64,000 nucleotides of DNA, taken from positions 1-64,000 of the forward strand of contig JADNYV010000084.1 of assembly GCA_015501055.1 (NCBI GenBank), read 5' to 3'. A program made the position numbers and the translations under genes. The notes under the pieces are model-generated. The model searched no databases and had not been told where the DNA came from. It saw only the letters and a list, made by a program, of their open reading frames with translations. The stretch comes from Mucidula mucida. Taxonomy: Eukaryota; Basidiomycota; Agaricomycetes; Agaricales; Physalacriaceae. Positions within the stretch are counted from its first letter, which is position 1, and the number at the start of each line of letters is the position of its first letter. Below are positions 11,341-21,178 of the stretch, piece after piece.

Positions 11341-11925
11341 ATGCGTTTCTCCACGACCACCCTTTTCGCTCTTTCATCAGTCCTGTCATTTGCGACATCC
11401 ACTGAACTGTATCCAGGTGAGATGGCAGCTCGTGTGTAGCACTCTCAGAGTCTGACCATCAACTGTAGACTGTGCTACGACATGTATTCGTAACGCCGAG
11501 TTTGGCGGCTGCTCAAGCACAGATAATACCTGCTTGTGCAAGAGCTTTTCGTTCGTCAATAGCACGAGGTCGTGCTTCGAGACCACCTGTAATAGTGGTG
11601 ACTATGATACTGCCATGGGCACCTCGGCGGCACTCTGCACAGCGGTGGTATGTCTATGCTCTTCGTTTTCAGTGTACCATAAAGTTGCTCACTGTGAACA
11701 TCTAGGGCGTGACCGCCACCCCATTGCCTGAAGACGCTACTTCGACCTCGAGTGCTGATTCCTCTGAACGGTAAGTTTGGACCTTGTCCTTGTCGCGCTG
11801 TGAATATGTGGACTAATCATGGTTGATGTAGCACCGACGATAACAGCGCTGTCTCTCAGTCTCTCTACTCAATGACCAGTGTCACTTCGACAATCCTGAT
11901 CATTGTTGTGGCAGCTTGCTTGTAA
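11341..11925 (+). CDS. CFEM-domain secreted protein, probably GPI-anchored
   Basis: Four exons (11341-11416, 11469-11647, 11706-11770, 11832-11925), all in phase, encode 137 aa. It has an N-terminal signal peptide (MRFSTTTLFALSSVLSFATS) and then a single CFEM domain with exactly eight cysteines in the pattern C-x3-C-x8-C-x6-C-x-C-x11-C-x4-C-x15-C. After that come a short Thr/Ser spacer and a C-terminal hydrophobic run (SVTSTILIIVVAACL), as in GPI-anchored proteins. CFEM proteins sit in the fungal wall or plasma membrane and act in haem uptake, adhesion or signalling; which applies here cannot be read. The CFEM Asp that ligates haem iron in Candida proteins is plausibly present in SSTDNTCLC. 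Confidence 0.9.
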
Positions 11926-12245
11926 TGTTCAGCGTATATACCTTGTATCGAGCATTCTCCGCCACTCTGTTGGTCTTTCAACGACCACAATTAGATTCAA
12001 GCTTTACTTGCGCTACTGGCGGGCTATAACTTATCAATAACATTTATGTTTCATCTTCCTGAAATATCAGAGCGTCAGGACGAATCGACGAGCTGCTTAG
12101 CTGGGTATCAGCCTTCGTTGAACAAAGATTGTTGAATGATCGAAACTCGGACCGATCTGTCCGACAGTTGCTTCCGTCCTTCACGTTGCCTCTGCAACAC
12201 AGATTCATCCCCTTGTTCTTCTACAACTATCTTGCATTCAATTTG

Positions 12246-13954
12246 ATGCCTCGTATACCAGGAGATGCTGACATGAGACGTACTCGGACATCTATACGTA
12301 CTAATCCAACCAATGTTGATCAAGAGGCTAGGGAAGGCCCAGGACCAAGAACCCTACGGTCACGGACACGAAAGACGCAGACCAAGTCTTCAGTTACCCA
12401 AACAAACGGGCGCGCGACTAACAACAGAAAGAAAGCTTCTGCACACAAAAAGGTATGTCTACTTCAGTCCTCAAAGAAAAATGAGGCACAATGATTACTA
12501 GACTATAAATGACGCCGACATATGTACGGTTGTGCGTATAGCCAACGGTATCTGCCCCCTGGCTACAGAGTGGGCTTCTACCGTACCGGATTTGACTCAT
12601 CGAGTTTTGTATCGTTACGGAGGGAGTATCGACCCAGATGCCGGCGCAATCAAACGGCCTTTTGAAGACATTAACTATGTACCAACAAACCATTTCTTCA
12701 AGTTTGATATTGCAAACATGCATTGGGCTGATTTGACGGTAGGTTCAATAACACAATCAAGGTCACTTAATCACAATCTCACGATCTATCTAGGATACAA
12801 TTGTCTTTGATCCTGAAGGGCGGTTCGAATTCTCAAACGATCCCCTACCTGCGATTTACGGACCGTCTTCTGCCATGGTCAAATTTGATGGTCCTGGAAA
12901 CTTGCCCCGGGACTTCATCTTTCTCTTTGGAGGTAAACGAGAGGGACGCCGAGGCGACACGACAACTGCCGAAATTGTCTTCATCGATCTCGTTGAACAA
13001 AAGTGGGGATTGTTAAGAGTTGCAGGAGGCACCGTTCCGAACCGCATTGGCGCGTCTATGGTTTGCCTTGACAAGCAGCTTTTCATCTTTGGTGGAGAGT
13101 CTGACGAGCCGGGAGACTCAATACCGAAACCTATACACTCGTATTGCATACTGGAATACTCGTTAAAGACGTGGCGATGGGTACACAAGGATGTTGCGTA
13201 CGATGACAAGATCCTGAAAACAAAAATGCCGACCGCGTTTGGCTCTGCGACGTACGACCCATGGAATAGGATGATTCTTTTGGGACCTGGACTTGGATAT
13301 GGCGATCGTGTATGTTACTTGCTGGCCTCCATTCTGATTACGCTGACGGTGCGATTGGCAGCAATTCCAGCAGCACTATGATCTCGTCGAAAAACACTTC
13401 ATCTACTTCCACCCCATCAACCGAACTATGCGCCCGATTCCTCCGACAAGTCTTCTAGGTGGGATGAAGACATTTCCGCAAAAGCAGTCGTCGTATGCTC
13501 TGTCTTACAATGACCATTCTCATAGACGGATCACTGGTGTCCCCAATGGAGCAGATCCAAGCTCTCCTCCGCAGGTGCTGATGGCGGCGTGGTCTATTCC
13601 AAAAGAGCATGTACCGTCAACGCCTGAGATATGGCAATACTTCGTCCCGCCGACGGAAGAAATGCGATGTTTGGGTGTCCGAGCGGTGATCGCAAAGCTT
13701 GGGGTTGAATTTGTGACTTTCGCGGCCATGGGAGGGCGCGCTCTATTCCTCGGCTATGATCAACCGAAGCGTGCTGATGCTCGGATCGATGTTTGTGTAG
13801 AACTAGAGGACCTGGAGAAGATCTCTGCATTAGAGTTGGACGTGCGAGTGCTAGTGGGTTATTTTAACGACTACGTACGAGTCAACCTCGACTGACGAAA
13901 TACTTTCAGGACACGGAAGATGTCAAGATGGAAAATGAAGATTCGAGTAGCTAA
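12246..13954 (+). CDS. Kelch-like beta-propeller protein A (upstream tandem paralog)
   Basis: Exons 12246-12452, 12502-12738, 12794-13309, 13362-13841 and 13910-13954 give 494 aa. The N-terminus is basic and low-complexity (PRTLRSRTRKTQTK), as in nuclear proteins. The core shows kelch-type blades with double glycines (DFIFLFGGKREG, QLFIFGGESD) and intervening W residues (EQKWGLL, KTWRWVHKD). The last intron is inferred from a strong branch/acceptor (CTGAC then TTTCAG); without it the frame stops at 13895 instead. The exon-4 acceptor could be 13371. An upstream in-frame Met at 12129 exists, but 12246 is a better start. No catalytic motif is visible, so the role is unknown. A paralog follows in tandem. 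Confidence 0.75.
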
Positions 13955-14202
13955 ACATAGAGTACTGTTTCTAGGTTTGGGTATTTATAATACCCAACGT
14001 TACGCTTGGACTGTTGAAGAGATCGGGTCCTTCACTATCGCTCGCTTCGCACAATCATAATGGTCCTTGGGCGTACTGTTTCTGACGCAGATAGGACTTA
14101 AGGAGCCCGACTAGTACACAGCCACGGTGATAATCTCTTACTACCACCACGAAGAGTTTTAAGTAGCTATCGTCGCCGGAGTACAGAATATTCTGTAAAG
14201 CC

Positions 14203-15657
14203 ATGCCAGTATTGTCAAGTCGCAAAAGAAAGGCGCTTTCTACAGCTTCACAGTCACCCTCATCCCAACGTCGACGAATAAGCTTGGGAAGTTCTGACCC
14301 CGAAGTAAGCGTATACTTCCTTTCAACGCGTTTGATTTACATACTCTGTAGTTGCCAGCATCCGATACTAGCACTATAACTAAGGTTGATGGCTTCACCA
14401 TTCATCGATTGAAGAGCGCCAGCCTTCCTAAATTCTATGATTGGGTTCATTTTGTCATCGATAACGAAGGCGGACAAGTTGTAATGTACGGCGGTACGGC
14501 TCATAAACCGTCAAAGGCAACAAACCAGTTTCGTATACTTGACATTGGGAGCAATGTCCTGGCAGGCGAGTCCCGGATCCTGACTTCTGCACTTATCTTG
14601 GCTCATTCTGTGGTTCTGTAGGCTCCCGTAGTTAGAGGGCACGATAAACCTTCTCCCCTTCCCATTCTTGTAAAGCCGGCCGACGCCATATTCAAGACGT
14701 CGTCAGGTCAAAGATTTTGCTCCTCTTCGGCGGAGTCGACTCTCAGAATGGTAAAACATTATCCAAACTTGTCTCAGTAGATCTTGACAGCATGAAGTGG
14801 CGTTACGAGAATGTCAAAGGTGGGAAGGTCCTTTCGAGAGTGAACGCATCTATGGTTGCCATCAAAAATCGACTTTTCATCTTTGGCGGAAGGGACAAAA
14901 TCGCAGCAAAAGCAACAGTCCGACGGAGCTACTCCATAGCTGAGTACGATGGCAACGAGTGGACATGGGTCGCCACGGACGTCCCATATGACCCAGACGA
15001 TATAGAGGCATCATACGATGCAAAGGCTATTGCGATATATGACGGTGTTAAGATTCTGTTAGGGCCTGGTCGGCGACGATCGGGGAATACAGAGGCCCGT
15101 TCATCTTCTCCGTGCTCCTTTGTGCGCGCCTTAATCACCACCTCTCACAGACCGTTGACTTAAATCCTGACCGCTGGTTCGTGTTTCATACTCGGCACCG
15201 GACCTTCTCCGCCCTTTTCCCTGCGCGAGGCACTTTGCCAGACGAAGCCAACTGGTACTGGATGCAACCAGTGGGTGCTGTCACTGACCATTCTCGCTCG
15301 GACGATGCGTTAGTCGTTGCATGGATTCCGTATGGGACAGGAGATCTTGTGCCCGACATATGGCGATGCAATATGGACGAGGAGACTATTTCCTGTATGA
15401 ACATACGCTCCCGTGTGTGGGATTTGGATCTTGATTTGCACTGCTTCGTTGCCTGCAAGGGGCGGTTCCTTCTCCTCGGCCACGATAACGTCATCTACAA
15501 CGAAGATGGCACTCAGGCAACTGGCGAGGATGGTGAAGTGGTGACAACTTCGATAGAGGATGCGCTGTACAATGTTGTCGTCGAAATCGATGTCGAGCAT
15601 TTCACCGTGAGTCGCAATGGTCCGATTATTCAATCGATATTTGAATTTCCTTCGTAG
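14203..15657 (+). pseudogene. Kelch-like protein B, tandem paralog with frame lesions
   Basis: Homologous to the preceding kelch gene in order and motif. Exon 1 (14203-14304, MPVLSSRKRK) has a perfect GTAAGC donor, and exon 2 starts at 14352. Three problems follow. An in-frame TAG lies at 14619-14621 unless a weak-donor intron removes it. Next, the block around PLPILVKPADAIFK, which matches protein A, runs into LLLFGGVDS only if one T is added in the T run near 14713-14716. Last, the counterpart of A's donor near 15081 reads GG instead of GT, and the downstream frame (TVDLNPDRWF, from 15151) can be joined in phase only by a 29-nt intron (15122-15150). The rest (14717 to 15063 and 15151 to 15657) is long and intact. 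This is either a recent pseudogene or a functional gene with sequence errors. Confidence 0.55.
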
Positions 15658-16044
15658 TCGGAAGTGAAGGTGGAGGATGCTTAGCGTATGATTCGTTAGT
15701 GCGTCGAGTATGGCTTACTCATCGAGTGCGATTAAAAGTTAGTCGTTGTTTCATTGAAGCTCCGTTCACCCAGCCGGCAAGAAGTTCATAATAAGAGATT
15801 GAGGCGGCATATATGGGGAAATGAGCTGGAACTCCAGAACTTCGCCCGCAAAACAGTTCCGGACTCTTTCGAGGAGAATGATGTTGAGATACAGGAATTT
15901 TGTCCCGATGAGTACTACATTCCATGCTATGAAATTGAAAGGTCAAATAAGTGCGAGTCGACAAGAGTCTGATGATAGGCGTGAAAGAATGAAAAGGGTC
16001 CAGTATTTACAGCTATCGCGATGCTTGGTCCAAGAAGGTGCGCA
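15658..16044. other. Intergenic, no supported gene
   Basis: A 72-codon frame at 15754-15972 exists, but it has no recognisable motif, splice pattern or promoter. Treated as non-coding between convergent genes. Confidence 0.35.
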
Positions 16045-18430
16045 TCAAATCGGATGCTCTAGGTAAATCTCACTCAGCGCGCTGACTTCTGCCGCTCTGT
16101 AGGTATCTTCGGTGATTGTCCAGGGCGGACGAAGAACACCAGCAACATCGAAGGATAACATCTTTTGCGACTCGTTGGTGTACTTCGGCCAGGTGATAAG
16201 TCCTGTGTTTCCGTCTCCATTGGGATCAAGGTAGTTGACAAATTGGATGATGTAGTCCTGGAGGTCAGGAGGTGGGAGTATCGAAAGCTCACGAAACGAG
16301 TTGAAGATGAGGTCGGCGGAATGGAACGTCCCCAAGATGGGAGCGTACTTCAAACGCCTGTAAACTGGACACATCATCACGGTTAGCCCAAAATCGTGTT
16401 CTGTGTCTGAGAGAAGACGTACTGTATGTGTAGATATCCTGCTTTCCTGATAACGCAGAAATGAAGAATCGACGTGGCGCTTGAAACACGGCATCTCCCT
16501 GAAAAGTAGCCAACCGATCGAATTGAGAAGTCTCCATACTGAAGAAGCCCGCGTCGGAGAGAGGTCTATCTTGATGAGTATAGAGGGCCACGAGTCTATC
16601 AATCTGGGCATCTGAAGCGGTGGGCAACATGACTTCGTGGATATAAGCCCTAAACCGACTGATTGAACTGCGAGAAGAAAGATAGAAGGCAAAAACTAGT
16701 AACGCTTTCACCGGACTGAAATGTTGCGAACTCACGTAACATTCCATTGCGATAATGAAAAGAGGGTCCCCTCGTCCTCACAATTTCCTGATAGAAGAGC
16801 TGACAGCGCTGAAGCGAATATGCAGGCAACGACAAACCAGTCACAAACGGAATGTTGGCAACTTTACCTTGCTGCACGAGACGTTGCGGATTATCAGAAA
16901 ACAAGACGCCATCCGTCCGGGGAAGCCATGCCAGAATCAAGGACTAGACGGCGGCGAGAAACAGTCAGTCAACAACGTCGCAGATTCAAGCTTATACTCA
17001 CCCGGTACTCTAATATGAAGGGCGAAGCGTCGACCGCCTTCTTCAACTTTTCGTAATCCACATGTCTCAGACACGCCAGAGTGTCATTCCACCCTCCACA
17101 ATTTGTCTTATGTACAATGGCATCGTACTCTGAGGGACTATCAAGAACAGTGCGATAGTAGAAAGGTACGTACCTCGTTGGCCGCTCTCCAAGTCGCCGA
17201 CGGGTATAGGGGCACCCGATTGCATGAAAGCGCCTCGGAAGAGTCCTTCATGGTTGCCATCGTTCATGAGCATATGCAAGGAAACCGAAATAGCGCCTGC
17301 CGATTGACCCCAGCTACCAAACGTTGTCAGCGTATGTCATGATCCGGTAGAAACAGAAAACGCACAGAGTGACTTTGGTCGGGTCTCCTCCGAATTGGCC
17401 AATGTATTTTTGGACCCATTTGAGGGCTAGTCGTTCTTGAGGGTGATAACTTCAGTGAAGGCCTCAGACGAAGAGTGAGTCGCATACGATCGTGGAGTCC
17501 CAGATTTCCGACTTTGGCGTCTTTCACCTCCTTGCCCGCCAAGAACCCGTACGCTAGAATCGCAATGAGAATACTGAGAAACTTCATAGGTCTGGTTCTG
17601 GCTTACCCGATACTCGGTAGTTCATGGCTACATAGATCATTGGCTCTCCAAGCTTGATCGAGCGTCTGACAATGCCAGTACCATCGTACCTAGAGAAGTT
17701 GAGCTCCGCCATGGAAATTCCTGGAAAGTGAAAGCGTACATCCGTGTGCCACCAATTTCGAAGCCACCTTGAAGGAAAGAAAAGCAAAGTGTCAGCTCGT
17801 AGATACCCCTCGCGTAGGACTCAGCGTATTACCTCCAAAAATCCACTATAGCAAATCATTAGCCTTTTTCCGATAGAGAAAGTCGACACATACGACAACG
17901 ACTGGAAGTGGGCGAGTCCCCAGTTTCTTAGGTGCGATAACGTCGATGGTCAGACCTTGCAATGAAAAGTGAGCAAACGAGATGTCTGCCAAGCTGGAAA
18001 GCTCACAGTCTTCAGACGACGGAATATTCGCAGCGAGAATGGTATTCAAGACGAAAGTTCTGATGGTCCTCGGGAAATAACGTTTCTCGAATTTGACAGC
18101 CTGTTGAGGACAAGCCGGGGGTCTCGAAGTCGCGTCAATTCTGCCCGTGTACGCATCAACAGCCTTGGGAAGCTGAAATCGGAGTTCGCCCGTTCTACAA
18201 AAGGCTCGATTCAGCGGGGGGCGACTGGGCTCCAGAGACGCGACGTACGGTGGTTGTCCATAGGGTATACCAAGGAATTTGGAGACCGGCCCATCATGCG
18301 TGCCCGTGACGGTAGCCTTGTCCAAGCACACGGTCGGTCGCCAAGCGGGAAAGGTGGGCTGAGTAGGACACCTCGCGCCAAGCACAAGTGCCGTCTGTAA
18401 GACGATGAGAAGGATTCGAGGCGTGAACAT
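16045..18430 (-). CDS. Secreted type-B carboxylesterase/lipase
   Basis: Fourteen exons on the minus strand (18430-18249, 18194-18007, 17955-17894, 17845-17833, 17767-17740, 17689-17607, 17553-17488, 17435-17366, 17313-17174, 17129-17002, 16943-16838, 16787-16736, 16667-16423, 16364-16045), all in phase, encode 560 aa. A signal peptide (residues 1-18) is followed by an alpha/beta-hydrolase of the cholinesterase/Candida rugosa lipase family. The catalytic triad is visible: Ser235 in GQSAG, Glu361 in NCEDEGT, His469 in GTFHSAD. The oxyanion hole WIFGGGFEIGGT is partly encoded by a 13-nt exon. Family cysteines are present (SSEDC, TNCGGWNDTLAC). It likely hydrolyses extracellular esters or lipids. 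Length is normal for the family. Confidence 0.93.
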
Positions 18431-18474
18431 CCTGGGGGAGCAATGGACTAACCAAGCAACAGGCGAGGTATCGT

Positions 18475-18482
18475 CTTATATA
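18475..18482 (-). promoter_or_regulatory. TATA box of the carboxylesterase gene
   Basis: On the minus strand TATATAAG lies 45-52 nt before the ATG at 18430, a good position for a short 5' UTR. Confidence 0.5.
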
Positions 18483-18489
18483 AAGGAAA

Positions 18490-20316
18490 CAGAGTCGGCG
18501 TATTGATCTAGACGAGACTTTGTCTACCAAAAACGAAGCACATGCAGGAAAGAGATTTGCCCTGTAGAGGTAATTCCAGAGGAAAATGAGGGTTGTTGGG
18601 ATCCCGTTGCAAATAAGTTAAAGGGAGGAAAGCTAAATTTCGTACGAATCCTGTACGAATCATTCCACGATTTCCTTGGTGCGCTTTCTGTAGGAAGACG
18701 CGTCAATTGATGTTGGACTTCAACCGTTTCAAGATTAATTCAGGCCATACGGCCCTGCTATTATATTAGATCGTGAGCGTCGTCCGATCGTGAGTGTTCT
18801 TGCTGAGGGAGGCGTTGTATCACAAATGGGAATCGGTTTCGTTTGCGTTGATGCAAGGGTGTCCTAGCAGCCAGATGTCGAAAGACATATAACAGCAACC
18901 AGTTTATGGGGTATGATTTGGGAACTGAAAGAAACGTGCTGTAAGTCTTGTCATTCGATAAGACGAGCACGGACCATCGGATAAAGTCTTCGTTGACGTC
19001 TTCTCTCCTTCTCTCCTTCGAAAAGACTAGAAAGAACTCCATAGTAGCTGCTCTCGAGAACTGTGACATGGACCATCTTTCAAGTAGATCATGTACGAAC
19101 GGAACGCGGACTCTCTTACTTTGCACTCACCCGGGCGTCCGAGAGAATCAAGCGCGGGAAATGCTGCAAGGAATGGTCAAATCATAGGAAAGCATCAGAC
19201 GCAGAAATAGTGCGCGGTAGTTGGCGAATTGCGAACTGGTTGAAAATATTGAATAATCTAATCGCAAAGGTCCAGACCAAAGAAGTCTGGCAGACTCAAG
19301 AGGTGTCAAAACAGACCGCCCTGTCAGTATCATGTGTGTGAGTGTCAGGCAATGAGCCAATCACACCGACGCGCCTACTCTATAATTGAAATGGGATCTG
19401 CGCCGGTTCCGAGGGGACGTTTCTGGACACAAAAGACAAATGTGTCAGGAAGCGAACTGGAACCTCCGATTAGTTCCTCCCAAGTAGATCATGCACGGAT
19501 TTTCCTAACCACACCAACCGAGCATCCGAGGGAATCAAATGTGCTGAATGCTGAAGATGCACATCACACATCACACGTCGTAGCAAAGCACCATCTCCAA
19601 ACACAAGATGTGGTAGTTAGATCGATTAGACGCGGCTTACGAGACGAAAAGACAACGAGCTTCGCGAAGTCCCAGGCCAAAGAAGTTCGCGCTCAAGTAG
19701 GCGTCATGTAAACTAGACGACACTGATGTTAATGTGAGTGGGCTTCAGGCAACAAATTGACTACACCTACTTCTGCTCCAAAACCGAAACTAGATCTGTA
19801 CGGCACGTCGTTGTGATTATGCAGACAAAGGTTTTATAGAGTGAGGACACACCTTTTGGAAAACATTTCCCGTAAGCATATGCATTGAAGGGAGATATAA
19901 GCTTCAGACGACATCGTGAAAGCCCGCCTGGTGACGACGATATAGACGCTGAAAGTCTAGGAGATCTGGAAACATCATTGAGCAACCTCCTTAATATGCA
20001 CCAACCAGCAAAGAAGGTATTGAATGGGATACGACCGATGTCTTGAAGACCCTGTACTAGTCGCTCCATGACGTAGATCAGCACAAAACGCGGATTTAGG
20101 TCAAAGTTTTCAAACCTAAGTAGCCAGCGAGGTATCAGATAGGCGACGTCTTCTATTAGGGAAAGGACTTTCAGTCAGGTCTGGGCATCGATGTCAGAAT
20201 GCGGACGAGGCTAATCGAATCTTTACGGTGTTGTTCAGATTCGCACGGAGCCTAGAGATCTGAAGAGAGAATCATATTGAGAGCAATTTGCAGTACAAAG
20301 CAACGACCACATAATG
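18490..20316. other. Gene-poor interval
   Basis: About 1.8 kb without a convincing gene on either strand. Frames are short and lack splice-consistent extensions. It contains a diverged ~400-bp duplication (separate entry). Confidence 0.45.
19080..19795. repeat. Diverged direct duplication, unit about 400 bp, two copies
   Basis: Copy 1 starts near 19080 and copy 2 near 19478. Shared anchors in the same order are AAGTAGATCATG (19082 and 19480), CCAAAGAAG (about 19276 and 19678) and GTCAGGCAA/TTCAGGCAA (about 19343 and 19745). Each anchor pair is offset by about 400 bp. Divergence is high, so the duplication is old. No ORF is preserved in either copy. Confidence 0.55.
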
Positions 20317-21069
20317 TCAAGCAACCTCAAGCATGCCATATACATCTCGCTTGTAATTCTCCATTGGCACCGGGGCAGAGTGTCGCGCTAGGCGCGTCTT
20401 GAGACGACTCTTGGTGACAATGCTCGCATCCACCTGCATGTCGTTGTGCTCGAGATGCGGTTGAGTGACGGTGCGAGGGCGTTGACGAGGAGTAGGAGAG
20501 GGCATGGAAATACGTCGATATCTCTTCCTTGGGGGAAGATCGTCCTCGTCTTCTTCATCCAGTATTGCCAGCTTGGGCGTTCCGCGAGTGCTAAGGCGTG
20601 CACAGGGGCTCGAGGACGGGCTGTCAACATCTTGGGTGACATCACGTGTGCGAGAAATCTTGGGTGCAGGCGGGGGAACAGCGCGTCTCAGGCCAACAAT
20701 GACTTCGATGGAGTTTCGAATGAATGACGCGTCCTCGTCGAGACTGATGGTGAGCACGTTGGGAAGCTTGTCGTTGAGCTTGGCAGCGACAGAGACGAGC
20801 TGGGAGTGGGACATGGTAAGAAGGTCTTCGTGGCAGCAGAAGGGGATAGCGTCAAGGGCGGTAATGACAATGGCGTCCTCGGCGGTGTCTTCATTCTGCA
20901 GCGCGATGCTGCCAGAGGGTGTACGATGAACATGAGGCTTGTCGACGATGGTCTCGAGGCTGCCAAAAGGCTCTGGCTTTCTTCTGAAGAATAGATTGCG
21001 AACTGGGGTGAAAGGAACAGTAAACGAGCGTGTAGAGAGACGACTAGGCTGCTTGCCCGCCTTGGGCAT
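20317..21069 (-). CDS. Unknown basic/acidic low-complexity protein, intronless
   Basis: A single open frame of 250 codons from the ATG at 21069 (MPKAGKQPSRLSTR). The frame continues upstream to 21267, but the 21069 Met fits the short divergent promoter better. The central section (FCCHEDLLTMSHSQLVSVAA, then KLNDKLPNVLTISLDED) looks folded and is followed by a Ser/Pro/Arg-rich region with EEDEDDLPPRKRYRR, a plausible nuclear localisation signal. It has no known catalytic motif and I do not recognise the family. It shares a 109-bp divergent promoter with the WDR59-like gene. Lack of introns is unusual beside its neighbours. Confidence 0.65.
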   Translation of the reverse strand: MPKAGKQPSRLSTRSFTVPFTPVRNLFFRRKPEPFGSLETIVDKPHVHRTPSGSIALQNEDTAEDAIVITALDAIPFCCHEDLLTMSHSQLVSVAAKLNDKLPNVLTISLDEDASFIRNSIEVIVGLRRAVPPPAPKISRTRDVTQDVDSPSSSPCARLSTRGTPKLAILDEEDEDDLPPRKRYRRISMPSPTPRQRPRTVTQPHLEHNDMQVDASIVTKSRLKTRLARHSAPVPMENYKRDVYGMLEVA

Positions 21070-21178
21070 GGTGGTGGGAGGCAAAACGACTGGTCTTCCC
21101 AATTTGGACAGGTCCTCTCCCACTACGCGTACACAAACAATTCGATCTTCGCACCAACGTCTCCGCAATGAGCAAGTA

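Noticed and set aside
19334..19711. 125-codon plus-strand frame in the gene-poor interval
   Set aside because: It lies across the two diverged repeat copies, is not preserved in the other copy, and has no recognisable motif.
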